The notes: generated from the sequence alone by a model not told the origin. Numbered from the stretch's first letter, positions 20,882-33,544 are shown. The stretch: DNA of 64,000 nucleotides from Paramyrothecium sp. XJ0827 (GCA_020881915.1 JAJFPB010000014.1:496001-560000), one strand, 5' to 3'. A program made the numbers and translations.

Positions 20882-22865
20882 AACGGTAGGCGGATTTGCA
20901 GGCACGATTCACACGAAAAGCAAAGACACCGTCCGGAGCTCATTGAAGTTGGTTTGTCTCAAAATAATGAGGAGTGACCTTTTTCGCGCTTGCTAGATTA
21001 CTGGACCCTATTTGCTGTAGCGCCTCGTCGTAAGAGGGCTAGATGGCATGTCGCATCGAGTTATGATATGGCTAAAAGGAGGCCGGGCCGATACGTATTG
21101 CGCCCTGGTAATCAGAACACGCTAATATGAGAGAGTAACCAACCCCAAAGATCTGTGTTATCTTTTCTGCCTAACCTTTATCTTGCGGGCGTTTAGCCAT
21201 ATCTTTGGTTGCATCGCACACGGCTCGTTGGGGGCTTATCACATTTGGGGGCTAGCACACTTGGGGGCCCAATCAAGCGTACTCAAGCTGGCCCTTTTCT
21301 CTCGGACAGAAGGATCAGCTGTCTTTGAGCCTCGGAACAGTAACTGGTTGGGTAGACGGATATCCTGCTGCACACACCCTCTGCTGTATTGCGGGCGCGC
21401 ATCCACGGTATGCATATTCAATGTAGGGCCATGCATCCTGAAACTTGACGGATCATTTTGAGGCTGTCAAATGCTCTAATTGGTGAGAATTCGTATCCTG
21501 GAAGTAAGGTGACGGTTTGGGCTTTTGAATGCTACGCCATCATGTAGAAAAAACACATGCTGACTCCGTTTCCAGCCGTAGTGACATTGTCTAATCGGAA
21601 AGACCTTGACTACAATATTCCTTTGTGTAACTGGCGGTGGAATTATGATCCAATTGGAAGATTACTCGTCGTACCCTACATTCCTATGATCTCTTGATTC
21701 GTAGATGTGGTTGTATTGAAGACGCTCTCACACCCCTGTTGATCAAGTAGTCGCCGAGTGGTTGCGGTAGGCAGACTTCCAAGTTGCGGCTTGTTCTCTA
21801 ACTCGCTGTATGCTACTTATTTGTGCGGCATTGCAGCAACCAAATTATGTTCACCGCTGGTGTACTCTACCCGTCACTGAGAGCACTTTTCCATATAGAT
21901 GTGATTCTCATTCGATCTCTGAAACCCTCCTTAGATATAAACCTTCACTAAAGCGCTCTGCGAAAGAATTAGTATGATCTTGCTGGACGGATTAAATTTC
22001 GATGAAACGTATGAAAACAACCTAATCTACTAAATGATTGTTATCATAATATGCTTTCGATACGGGGTGCTGTCCTGCAAGTAGTTCATACGGCTACTAT
22101 TTCAGTGTTTGGTGTATTTCCTCGCTCAACTGCACATTTTCCGCCCCTTATCGAGGTTGGAAGGTATTTATCACAATCATGGGGATTTTGTCGCTTGTCG
22201 ACCTCTGCCTTATTCAAGCATCACGTAGCATTATATAATGCTGACGGCAGCCGATGATACCCAAGTTAACAATCGACTGAATATGCCTAGCTTGGGCAAG
22301 AATGGGTGCAACGTAATCAAGTAGCGTTGCACAAAGCTGACGGCATCCGATGACACCAACTCTAGCCAATACTGTTACAGGTATGAACTTAAGGTGGTTG
22401 GGAAGATGACCGGCTCAGCGACTAGTTACTCACGTTACAATGCAGCCGTACACGCACAAGGAGGGTTGCCTTGACCTGCGGCACAGCCTACTATTGCCAC
22501 GGCTGTTTTACCCCTCCTGAAAAGGACAATGCAGCATACTGCTATCAAGGCTCCGAGCCAAGGGGAAGATCGAGTCCTGAAATGTCCCGTTGCGCGTCTG
22601 GGCTGGGCAGGGCGAGGCATACACCCCGATGAATTGACGTCAGTATCCCAAATAGGCTTGAGAGAATGGTTTGCTGTCTGCCGTGGCGCCATGACAACAT
22701 ACTTGCTTAGATCAGGGGATCAGAAGGGACAAGGCAAGCCGAGATATACCTTACATCACACGGGCACTTAGACCATCCCTGCCCCATATGACAGGCGCCT
22801 GCTTCACAAAAGTCTTGATTCTGTGCCCCCAATTCCCAAAAACGGTTCGCTTTTTCGGACCTGTA
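20882..22865. other. Intergenic between two P450 genes
   Basis: About 2 kb without a supported gene. At 22241 and 22337 an imperfect 20-bp motif (GCTGACGGCATCCGATGACACC type) occurs twice in direct orientation, 96 bp apart. The rest is ordinary AT-rich spacer. Short frames at 21183-21461 and 22529-22771 have no motif. Confidence 0.45.
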
Positions 22866-24730
22866 ATGGCCACAAACTTCTTCATGCCCCTTCCACCAAT
22901 GTTGTCGTTGTGGATGATCGGAATCCCGGCGCTCTATGCATGCGTAAGATACCATATGGAATGGTGTCCGTGGCCGATTACGGCCATCGGTGTTGTCATT
23001 CTCGCACTGAGGTGCGGCTGCGGATGGGGAGTTTACTTAGAAGCCCGTACCACCAAGAACAATGACCAGATCCCACCAGAATATCCTTTCTTCATTCCAT
23101 ATCTCGGATCTATCTTCTGGGTCCTGTGGGACACACAAGGATTATGGTATCTTATAACGTGCGTCACATCTGTCTGCCGTTTGACTCTTATTAGTTTCCT
23201 CAATTTCTAAGCAAGGTTTAACGTCCTAGATCGTTCAACCGCCGTCTGACAGTAACCACGATTAACCTGCTTGGGATCGACGTTTGCTTGGTCCAAGATC
23301 GACACACGATTAAAGACATCTCGCAGAACGCTGATCTTCTCTCGAAGGCCGAGTATTTATGGCGGAAGAGCCATTTGCCAAAAATCCAGGGATATTACCC
23401 GGCAGGTCATGTTGTTGACCGTCGAATTAACGTGGCCTCGGATACAGGTTGGCACAGCATAAGGACCAGTGTTAACCCAGGACCAACGACTGAACAATTC
23501 AAGTTGCAGGTCACCTTGTTGACAGAAGCGTTGTCTGTCAATTCCGAATGGATGGAGATTGACGATGCTGTCGGTTACCTAGGCGATGTGATCACAAGAG
23601 CGATTATAAGGACTGTCTGTGGAACAGAGTTCCTTGAACTAAATCCGCAGTTCTTGGATGACTTGCGGGTACTCGATCTAGCAATGCCCTGGATGAAACT
23701 TGGTTTCCCGTTGATCCTTATGCCGCGGGTCCACCGGGCGCGTCAGTCCCTCCTCTATCAAATCAAAAGTTGGCACCAATTTATGAGCCAGGCAACTCCC
23801 GGAGACAATGGCAATGCTATCCATGATTCAAGGGACCAGCTTAAAAGTCAAGGCACTGAGAAAGTACAGCAGTTCGGCGAAAACTACGACCACGATGAAC
23901 GAGCCGCAAGCGACCTCAACCTCATATTGGCGTATGTAAACACTTTACATCCGCAAATCACGAGATTGACATGAGTCTAGCTCCGCCTGCGACACCGCGT
24001 CCACAGGAATTCTTATGCTATTTCATATTTTTCAAGACGCTGTTCTGAAGGATCGCGTGAGAGCCGAATTCCATGAGCGCTTCGGGAGCCAAGCAAACAT
24101 TCTCCATCTCGACCCCAATGAGCTTACTGAGCTTCCCCTCCTCTCTTCAATCCTTGCAGAGACACTACACCTGTACATGGATGCGCCCATTGCTCTGAGG
24201 TCACCACCAAAAAACATGTGTTTCGGGACATGGATGTTCCCTAGATGTCGGCTCATCTTAGTGAACCCCCGTCTCTCTCATAGAGACCAGCTGTTTTGGA
24301 ACACCAGAGACGGAAAATTTCCAGAGGACAATTTCTGGGCCGATAGATTTCTGACTGATCCGAATAACCCCTTAACTGGCCCTGTGCGAATATTTGCCCG
24401 AGACAGATCAGCTCTTGCTCAGCACTCTGAAGACAAACCATTCTTTACAACCCAAGGCACAGAAGGGGCTTGGCTGCCATTTGGATGTATGTACCTGGGC
24501 TCTCAATATATGAACGTCACTGATTTTCTGATCCAGTGGGACCATCTGCATGCCCGGGGAGGAACTTTGCTTGTCAGTCGCTCACCTACGCTTGTATTCT
24601 GATGGTGGAGCGATTTGACATCAAGTTTTCGGCAAGCAAGCCTCACCTTGACTGTCGGAGAGTTGGACTAGGCGGAGCCAGGATTGATAGGCCGCTTCCC
24701 TTCAAAATCAGAAGACGGGTAGTGGGGTAG
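22866..24730 (+). CDS. Cytochrome P450, CYP7/CYP8-like class, with the ExxR arginine replaced
   Basis: Four exons: 22866-23158, 23230-23931, 23981-24486 and 24537-24730, sum 1695 nt, 564 residues. I chose the ATG at 22866 (MATNFFMPLPPM) because a membrane anchor follows directly; an in-frame ATG at 22788 is less likely. PPEYPFFIPYLGS is the proline-rich hinge. The I-helix region reads ASACDTASTGILMLFHIF. The haem motif, formed across the last splice, is FGLGPSACPGRNFA with ligand Cys506, and NFWADRFL takes the place of PERF. The K-helix reads AETLHLYMDAP: residue 395, where every active P450 has the Arg of ExxR, is His (CAC at 24168). The layout matches fungal enzymes often named sterol 7-alpha-hydroxylase-like. 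It may be inactive. Confidence 0.88.
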
Positions 24731-25105
24731 TATATGGTTGTCGAGTATTTAGTGGTTGAACATAAACTTTCGAATCCTATGACCTTCAATTACGAGAGCC
24801 AACTACCGGTATAAATCGATATATCTCGACATCTAGTCATTAGCCAATGGTGATTGTACCGACGTCTGCTCATAATATTTCAGAAATCTCTTAGCACATG
24901 CCTCAATGACGGCACTGATGAAGGCTCTGTGTACTATCCACCCGAGCAGGCAGCATGGAGACTTAAGATTTGTGGTTGTCTTGCACACGAAGGGAGTAGA
25001 AAGTAGATATTCAAGAATGCAGTCGTACGTGGAATCTCTCGATTGGACTCGTCAGCCACATAGTGTGTGATCCAGGCTACAGGCAATCTACAAGATCAAA
25101 CGCAG
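24731..25105. other. Convergent intergenic spacer
   Basis: A 375-bp spacer between the 3' ends of the P450 and the GMC oxidoreductase. Nothing coding is seen. Confidence 0.5.
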
Positions 25106-27219
25106 CTAAGCCGGTTCTCTCATACCATTCCATTCCTTCTGAATAAACTCGGCACAACGCTCTGCCACCATTATTGCAGGCCACATTGTGTGGGTACTTG
25201 GTATCCTTGGAAAAGCACTCGTATCCGCGATGCGTAAGTTGCGTAGACCATGCACACGCAGCCGTTGGTCGACCACCCCTGTCTCTGGGCTGTTGGACAT
25301 GCGGCATGAGCACGAGGGATGCAGGCTGACCGTGGCAACGCTTCTGATATAGCTGTTGAGCTCCTCATCTGTCACTGTTGCCCATGTCTTAGGCTCCGGC
25401 CCCCCCTCCGGCTCACCCTGTTGGACGGATGGGTCACTCCCAGAAACAGCTGGAACGGGAGGCTGGACACTGTTCGGCCCGGCGATTGGCGAATCATAGC
25501 CCTTTACCGGAGTCTCATCCCATTCAGCGAGTTTCTCCAGGTTATTGCCGGGGGCAAAGGCGATCGGAACTGCATGGGGATATCCGGATGCTTGGAATTC
25601 GGCAGCCAGACGCATTGTAAAGCGAAGTGCTTTGCGTGCAACGGGCCAGTCCCGCTCATCACGGAGTGCAGGGTGCGTGACGCGCGGATGAGATTGGAAA
25701 TCACTGTTTGCCAGCTGCACCATACCCGTGGAGTAGGGCTGCGTGATGCAGGGATAGAGCGTAAAGAGTGACCGCCCAGGTACGGGTCGCTTGAAGGACG
25801 TGACAGCCATGATCATTACCTCAATATCGGGAGTGTTGCCAGACTGGGTAATGTCCATGTTATCATTCCCAGACTCTGGGTCCCGAGCTTGAATGGAAAG
25901 GCTTTGATCATCGATTGCCCCGGTGCGAGCAAATATGGTGCTTGTGTTCGAGCCGTGGCTCATGAGACCCTTTCCCAGGAAGAACCAGAGCAGGATATGC
26001 CACAACGCAAAAGGGAGCCACTCCAGGATGTGGATGGTCTCTTTTCGTGGCATTTCCAGCATTACGGGAAATGCGTAGTGGTCGGACAGTGACTTGCCGA
26101 CGGTGGGTAGATCACGAATGACTGTGATGCCATGGTTGGCAAGCTCCTCCCGAGGCCCGAGGCCACTGAGCATTAGAAGCTGGGGGGTTTTCAAGGCACC
26201 ACAGCAGACGATGACTTCTCGTCTGGCCTTGACATAGCCATCGCGACCTGTCCCGTTCTGCCCATCGACAGACCGTATATGCACGCCACGCACAACGTCA
26301 CCTCCGTCGCTGAGGTCTAGACGAGTTGCTACTACCCTGGTGCAGACGGTGAGATGTTTTTGTCGCGCACGCGCAATCCTTGTATTCAAGAAGGCCTGGT
26401 ACGAGGTCTTTCTTTGGGCGGAACCATCAATGGCGTGGTCCAGGCGGTATATCCCCATAGCAGGTGCCGTAGGGTCGTTGACGTCTTCCACCAAGGGAAG
26501 CCCCATGCGGACTGCAGCTTCATCTACACTGAAGTTTCCCATCCGTCAGTACGATTGATACGAGACAGAGTTCTGCAAGCTAGTGGGACTTACTACTTGC
26601 CCCAGAGGAACGGCGTCTCGAATTTTCGCAGCTCAACTGGACCTGCACTGGTCAGTTATATTCCACCGACCAGAAAGAATTGTTACTAGCCTTGGTGGTT
26701 CCTGTAGGTAGATTCTGGATGCGCAACCGAGTTCTCGGACTTGCGAAAGTACGGCTCAACACGGTCCCAGCTCCAGTCGTCGAGGCCCATTTCGGCCCAT
26801 GAGTTATAGTCAGCCGGGGGGCCTTGTGTAAAGACCATTCCGTTGATGCGGGAGGCGCCGCCCAGGCTCTCTGACGTCCAAAGCTTCATCCTTAGATTAT
26901 GCGCGTTGGGAACGGGCTCGGAGAAGCGATCGCTGACGACCTGCAAGGCGTCGCCAAACAGAAAGTTCTGGCTCATGAGGGGCACGCGTGAAAGCATGTT
27001 GTCCTGGACACGACCCTTTTCGAGCACCAAGACGGAAACGCTAGGATCCTCGGATAGACGTGACGCAACGACGCAGCCAGCTGTTCCACCTACAAATCAT
27101 CAGCCGGCGAGCAGGAGAAGGCACGCATTTTTCATCGTACCTCCCACAACGATGTAGTCATACGTTTCCCCGTCGACTGAAGGCAGCGAGGTCACGGGAT
27201 ATGACTCGAAAAAAGGCAT
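25106..27219 (-). CDS. GMC-family FAD oxidoreductase
   Basis: Four exons: 27219-27141, 27089-26687, 26647-26594 and 26528-25106, 1959 nt, 652 residues. The start MPFFESYPVTS has no signal peptide, so the enzyme is probably intracellular. YDYIVVGGGTAGCVVASRL is the FAD-binding GxGxxG motif, formed across intron 1. Other family marks are ESLGGASRINGM (GMC signature 1 region), GALKTPQLLMLSGLGP (signature 2), catalytic His in SLHPSCSCRM, and STHTMWPAIMVAERCAEFI at the C-terminus. The 39-nt second intron is very short; a GC-donor alternative (exon 2 ending at 26691, exon 3 starting at 26642) also keeps the frame. Members oxidise alcohols or sugars, or act as dehydrogenases in metabolite pathways. 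Three residues before the stop there is no targeting signal. Confidence 0.9.
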
Positions 27220-28695
27220 GTTTTTCGTTTTCCCACGGAAATGAAACAATGGTCTTGGCAGTGATGTTGGCGGAGAATCAATGACTGGCGGGTGAAGGCG
27301 AACAAAGGGGCGGAGAGACAACCGAGTGAATCTTGGGGCGGGGTGGTGTCTCTCTACCTGACAAGAGATGAAAGATGGGGGACAGAAAACATTGCTGCTC
27401 TGCATCCAAGCGGTCCGCGCTTTTCTAATGTAGCCAATGGCATGAACGCCAAGATAACAAACAAATCATCAATTGACAAGGGTTTCAATCCCTAACCAGT
27501 GACCACTCATATAACAAATTCACCACGGAGTTGTTAGGTGGTCATCAGCAGCGGCCGTTGGCCGGATGTTGCACTCCAGGTACACATTTGTTTATGTACG
27601 TGTGTGTCTCGCTTGCGTCATGGATGTAACGGCGGGATCACCAGTTCATTTGCTCGCCATCTCCGATGGCCCGGTGTAGCGTGCAACGCCCATCCGTTCA
27701 ATATTGGCTTCCTCTGTTACCAGTCCCCCGCGGTGCTTCTATGTAGTGAAGTCATAATTATTGTGAGGCTGCTCAGCCCCTAGACACTGTAATAGAGATA
27801 GTTACAGGATACGTCAATAGCACTCTTTTTTAGCAGCAATGGCCGACAGATTGCTGTATGTGGCCAGCTTGACTTCCCTGAGGACTACATTTAAAGTCAC
27901 ACATGAAGATGTTATTTTCAGGCGTAGATAACTTGAATGGTGTCCTTTCCACACAGATTTCGCCGCCTCAGCACAAGCAGCAGCATCACGTATTCGATGC
28001 TATGTTTGGAGACTTTGGTGCCTTCTTGTAGCTGCCTCAATCATTCCCAGTCCATGAATAAGAAAGAGGAGGCGCCTAAACTAATTGAAGATAAATCTTG
28101 CGAGCGGCCGGACGAGTACCCATAAGTGCAATGGGTCATATGAGAATCAATTCCATGTTAGAAGTATACTTCTTTCTAGCAGGGCTTTAACCCAGGTATG
28201 AGGGCCAGGAAGTCTGACTTGTGCAAAGACTTGGGCAGCGGTACGAATAATGCTTTTAGTAAACAAACCAGCTTTCGAGTGTTAAGTCGCCATTACTCAT
28301 GGTATTCCTACGATTGCTGAGCAAAGCGTAAGGCTCTTACAGATGAGAACGACACAGATGAGAAGGTCGAAGATGGGGTTTTGAGTCGATTTGTGGATAC
28401 ATGCAGTATCAAGCATATTAACCTTAAACCGGCAGCATATAAGACTTTAAGCAACTCCTATCGTACGTGCTGGTACCCGAATTATGTAAAAGGCAGAAAC
28501 TGCCACGCTCAACCGGACTCGTCGAAAAGAACTGGGAATAATATTCACATCCTTTAGGAGATTGAAGATGGTTTTATGAGGAGATTGCTGATTCAATGGT
28601 AAAAGCGAACACGAGAAAAAGGTTTTTGTTCATAGACTCTCTAAGACCCGTGTTCTCGATTAAACCTGGACAATGTTCGGTTCAAGTGAAGAATT
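27220..28695. other. Intergenic, no gene seen
   Basis: This carries the GMC promoter at its left end and the glucanase 3' region at its right end. Open frames at 27292-27495, 27538-27783 and 27937-28125 are short and unrecognised. Confidence 0.45.
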
Positions 28696-31600
28696 CTATC
28701 CTTTGTTAGTCAACCCAGTAAATGTCTGAGAACAAGGCGACGTATAGAGAGGAAACTCACGCAAGTAAGTATATGTTTTCCGCTTTGGATAGAAGCCATG
28801 AGAGGAACCGAACATCTGAATTCGTGCGAGTTGGGAGGTGCTCTTACACATGTACCTCGAGGTATGTCCGGGTCGCCTACTTTTGTAGCAGACACCAACT
28901 GGTAGGTTCCGTCGTTTTGTTGATAGGCTGTTAAATGGCCCACACCCGACTTTGTAATCCGATAGTACGAATCATCAACGTCGGGGTCGTCATACATTTC
29001 AAGTCGCTTGACATCCCATTGTCCAGATGTTTCAGTGCTATCGCATCCGTCGCAAGCCCAACCTTCATCTTGCGAAACATCGTTGTCTCGATTAATCAAT
29101 GTGTGAGATGTACCAATTGGTATACCTGTTTCGGAACCGGCAATTCTTTGACAGGTTGGATTTTCATTTCTAGAGACCCATAGCACTGACGCTGGGCTGC
29201 CTTGTTGCAGAGCTGTGGTTAATGGAGGTTAGCGATTTACGGATTAGTTATGCAGACTGCGGAAGTCCTATGGCTTACGGGGAAAATCAATTCCAATATA
29301 AACCCTGAAGTTATAAGTCGGCGGAGGCGGTGGAGGAGGTGGCGGTGGCGGTAGCGGTGGCACAAAGCAGAGGTCTTTGTTTGCATGGCCATATACAGAT
29401 GTGAAACGGCATAGAAGAAACTCTTCCAGAGAAAGATCGTCGCGCAACTGTCCTATAGGCCCAGTGATTGGTGGCACTTCGACGAGCGGACCTGTTGACA
29501 TAGTTTTGCACAAAGTCATCGGACATCGGCCGTAACGGCAGCTAAACTTGCACATGCCATCATAGTGAATCGAAAGGCCAACACCTGCTGTCGACGTATC
29601 GGGGCTTCAATCCTCAGCGAGTGAAACCGGAAGCAGACAAAGCCAGAACTTACAAGAATGGCGACCTAGCAGGGACGAAATATGAGGCTGGCCTCGTTGT
29701 ACTACACTATAACAAAGATCAGTCATGCTCGATGGTGCATGCTAATTCAGTCCTTAGTTACCTCTCTCCCTGTATATCCATGATTCACCGAGAATCCACA
29801 AAGGCCCTCATAGTTGCGGTTACCGTCGGCTGGGTATCCATCCTTGTATAACGGTGTCGGCAATGTTGGCTGCGGGCCGATCTTTGTACAGGTACAGGCT
29901 AAGTCTGTTAGTACTTGAAGCTCCAGGACGACGGGATAAGCTGTACTGACCAGTTACGGGGCAGTACCCTCGTTTGCACGCGAAGCTGCAGATGTTCTCG
30001 AACCCTCCAATTCCGAACCCGTCCACACAAACCTGATTGTTGATATTTACGGAAACGGTAGACCTTGGACCATTCGCGTTGTTGGTCCACGGGTTAAAGT
30101 TCTGCTGTGTGCATCCGCCGATAGGTGCAACACCTCTGACAGTAGCTATACCATTCACAGTAACAACAACCTCGCCCCTGCGGCCGGCAAAACCTACGCT
30201 GCCATGATAGATTCCGGCGCCTCCGGCGGGTGTATCCGACCATGTCGCACCCAACGACACACCTCCAACTGTAACAGTAACGGTTGCCGGCCCAGCTAAT
30301 AATGCTGAATAAAAGATCCTATCCGTTAAAAGCGCAACAGGTGAATACTCGAGCTGGAACTGCGTTGCCGTATTGCCTACAGTTCCTGAGAAGCCGCAGG
30401 CGGCCATTTCGGAATTTCGATACCATATCTGCACACCTTGAGTACCAATAGTTGCCGAACCAGTTTTGGCGAGCTGAATTAAGAATGGAAGAAATAGTCG
30501 GAAGCCACCATGCGATACGCCATTGGCATAGTTGAAGGGGGCGTCTCCTTTTCCTTGATCGAGGGCATATGTAGCTTTGTTGATTATCGGCCCAATGTAA
30601 TGCGACTCACCGAAGTCGTTCCAACTGATGATCTGAGCGTATGCAGGAGGGGCGAAGTCTTTCTGTATCCTTGTTAAATACAGGACTTGCACCCAGCGGT
30701 CGTACCAGAGGCTATCTCCGCGCCAAAGCCTGTGAAGCCCTATCAGTCACCGATCGTACACAAATCACAAGCTGTTTGAGCTTTTTGCCCCGTATTAAAA
30801 TGCCTGCACCAGGATTCAATAGCGTGGGACTGACCAGTTCTTCTCGTAGCCCGGCAAATTCGTGTAGAACCACGGCGACACGGGCATCATGTAAGTTGGG
30901 CGCCCAGCTTGTCTGAGAAACTGCATGTACGATGCGTCTCCGTATGTATTCATATCGTTTGGACCCGAGGGCCATGCTGCCCAGCTGAATAGGCCGTCAG
31001 CGACACCGTTTTGAAGTTCTATCGCCCGTTTGGCGCCCTAGAAAATTCATCCATGTCAGTGGAGTTATGATAATGGGCTGCATTGCAAGAGTAGCCATTT
31101 CTGCCTGAACGGACTTCGGAAAGAACAAGAGGTATTAACGAATGTAAAATCGGAACTACGTACCAACGAGGACCAATCTGGTATAAAGAATGAGCCTGTC
31201 CTCGACTTGATCTCGTGCCAATCCGCAGCAGCATAAGGCCCTTCAAAGGTAGACGCTAGTGGTTGCGTCCCGCGTTTGTGATAAGCCCTGGATACTTTGT
31301 ATGTATTTATGAGGCTGATCACCTCCTCTTTCAGCCAAGGCGCACCCCCAGCGTAATCAAAAGAGAAAAAAAGTTCGAAGCCGAGGCCTTCAGCGGCCTC
31401 GAAGGCTTGTGGAATTTCGACATTAGCCTGATCGCCCTTGGCAATGTTTCTGGAGAAGAGCTCATCAGTAAAGAACTGATAAAAGGGTGATTGGCAAAAC
31501 TAACAAGGCAAAAGCATCGATTCCCGCAGCCTTGGCAAGGTTTATTTCATTTTGCCAATCGCCCAAACCATAGTGGAGGGTATTCCCGACCTGCTCAATT

Positions 31601-31728
31601 GTAAGTTAAGGCGTCATCACAGCAATTGACCGAGAAATGATTATTACCATGAAATGGGCAAAGACGCGGAAAGCAGCTACATGTCGCAACCCAACTCCTA
31701 ACAGGAGGAGTATCGGAATCACCCACAT
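28696..31728 (-). CDS. Secreted alpha-1,3-glucanase (mutanase), GH71, with Cys-rich C-terminal modules
   Basis: Many short exons run from ATG 31728. The first five are 31728-31648, 31590-31505, 31449-31164, 31037-30835 and 30729-29951. Residues 1-19 are a signal peptide (MWVIPILLLLGVGLRHVAA). FRVFAHFM then VGNTLHYGLGDWQNEINLAKAAG, FELFFSFDYAGGAPW, GLFSWAAWP and QIISWNDFGESHYIGP are the conserved GH71 blocks. Downstream come Cys-rich modules (ICSFACKRGYCPVTG, YEGLCGFSVNHGY, MCKFSCRYGRCPMTLC), a linker of 11 consecutive prolines, and a last domain with WACDGCD. The enzyme should hydrolyse alpha-1,3-glucan of fungal walls. The 3' end is ambiguous: stop at 28710 unspliced, or at 28696 if a 35-nt intron (28760-28726) is removed. 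The middle C-terminal exon borders are approximate. Confidence 0.88.
29325..29362 (-). repeat. Proline-codon run encoding the glucanase linker
   Basis: A GGC/GGT/GGA triplet tract on the plus strand, read on the minus strand as a run of proline codons. It joins the Cys-rich modules of the GH71 protein and is coding, not a free microsatellite. Confidence 0.8.
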
Positions 31729-32999
31729 TTTGGAGACCTAAAATGGAGAAATGCGATGGACAAGTGTCATATCTGCTCAAGAATGGAAATTACATTATCT
31801 CGGGTACTGATCGTACTTATACAACAAGACAACTTCCTCACCAGTTACCAGGATCTATGAGGCAATTTCAACCAATTCAAAGAGCACCTATCAAAGTATC
31901 ATGATATTGAGACCGTTCCTTCCACCGCTTGTTAGCGCTCGAACCACTGCAGATTTGGCACTAGTTGCATGTATGCTTTTGATGCTAAGACGCTAAAATG
32001 CAGCGGTGATGTGGACAGTAGAGTAGAAAGGTGAGATCAGACCGTGAGACACCGAACTCACCTGATGGCATATCCGAAGAGAGCATCGCCAAGGCTTTTA
32101 TCAGGGTCACATGTACAGGCAGCATGGCCAGTTTCAGCCAAGCGCCAAACTTCCTTGTTCAGTGCCCTGGCAGGAGACTGGCAGGAGCTTTGTCTAAGAA
32201 CTGTGCCGCAGGACTGCTTACAGCACTGGGTTAGGTGCCGCAGGATTAGTGCCATTTGAGGGGTCAAACCCTACAAGCCATGGGTGCTGTGCCGCAGGAA
32301 CGCCCACAGCGCTGGGTTAGGGGATCCTTTGCCTGCTTTATACGGATCTGAATGCATGCTGCCAACTAATATTGCAATTTAGTTTCGGAAGTAAGAAAAA
32401 GCACGAGTCAGAAGCGCAGCATGGGCGCAAACCAGCTGGGATCGTGCGCGGTCTGGACTTGAATAAGTTCACAAGCTCCAAATCTTTCGTCCTGGGACGA
32501 GAAGAGGAACTTTCTAGTCTCCTTCGCTTATCAATTAAACTTAGAGTTCGGTGGTCAAAGTTTGGTTGAAAGAAGGTGCTGGGTTATGCCAGCTCAATCT
32601 CCGAAGTCATGGTTAAGGCTGAGCAGTTTCCAGCCGAAGAAAAAGCCATCATATCACAGTGCTTGAATCGATCTTTCTTTCATGTCCACGGAGCTGCCCA
32701 GGAGAGCTTTTGTTCCAACGCTTCGCACAAATGAAAACTAAAGACAATAGCATTCAACCAAACCACCTGAAGAGCTCGCGTGCCTGGCTTCATTCCCAGA
32801 TCAACTAAGCGCAGGGTAGCTCATGTTCGCCGCAGTCCCGAAACGTCCCACCTCCTTTGAGAATCTTGGGGTATGTGGGTGCGGGAGATACTCTGGGCAT
32901 CAGTGGTGAATGTGTGGCTAATTACGGAAATTGGGGGTGGATTTATTTGGAGGATCTTATTTACTAACTATCATTGCGACTTAGCCCAGAAATAAGAAA
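31729..32999. other. Intergenic with a local imperfect duplication
   Basis: The promoter of the GH71 gene lies at the left. No gene is supported. A 35-bp duplicated segment is described separately; the frames covering it are not gene-like. Confidence 0.45.
32201..32321. repeat. Imperfect 35-bp direct repeat, two copies 86 bp apart
   Basis: Copies at 32201-32235 and 32287-32321 share CTGTGCCGCAGGA and the end CTGGGTTAGG, with a few mismatches in the middle. A partial third copy of GTGCCGCAGGA lies between them at 32235. This looks like a local tandem duplication. Confidence 0.8.
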
Positions 33000-33544
33000 A
33001 TGCCATCGATTAGAGATCCTCTAATATCTAAGACAAACCCACTCTTAATATTACCTTGGCTCCCTCAAAAGAAAATACCTTTGGCAATTTTCTGCTCTGC
33101 TTCCCTTCCATTTATCTCTGCTACAAAGCTTTATTCTCCGCTCTCAATTCTCAAGAAAACGCACATATGCTGGACTAAGGAGAAGTTCATAATTGCACAC
33201 TTGTCATTCTTCCTTGGCATCTTCGGCCTTAATGCACTCTTCAGGCCCGAGGCGATGATGGCATCGGCGCAATTCCCGGTCCTAACAGAGCCCAAATCAC
33301 GGAAACTTGCCAAGGCACTGATGCGATTCTTCGGGACTCGAAACATCGGCATATGCTACCTTCTCGTCCAAATTGGCTCAGGGGCGACGAGAGGCAGATT
33401 GGCCTGGGTTTATTCACTGCCATCTGGATGAGCACCATGGATGGCTTGATCAGCAGGTGGACAATTGGAGGTGGCGAGGGGAGTCACTGGGTTTTCACTC
33501 CCGTGTTGGTTGGAGTTGCTTACCAATCCCCGCACGCACAATGA
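33000..33544 (+). CDS. DUF4267-like small integral membrane protein, with one-base frameshift
   Basis: In one frame, IAHLSFFLGIFGLNALFRPEAM is followed by KALMRFFGTRNIGICYLLVQIGSG. In the adjacent frame, DERQIGLGLFTAIWMSTMDGLI continues to a stop at 33544. Together they match the helix order of DUF4267 proteins, including the RN and the late D-G motifs. The join falls in a GGGG run at 33381-33384; the span from 33000 is 545 nt, one short of a multiple of three. The N-terminal 60 residues before IAHLSF are uncertain, so the real start may be later or in another exon. DUF4267 proteins have 3-4 membrane helices and unknown function. They recur beside fungal metabolite genes; the LovD-like gene starts 230 bp downstream. 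Confidence 0.6.

Noticed and set aside
22788..22865. Earlier ATG for the second P450
   Set aside because: It adds 26 residues in front of a complete membrane anchor; the downstream ATG gives the normal P450 N-terminus.
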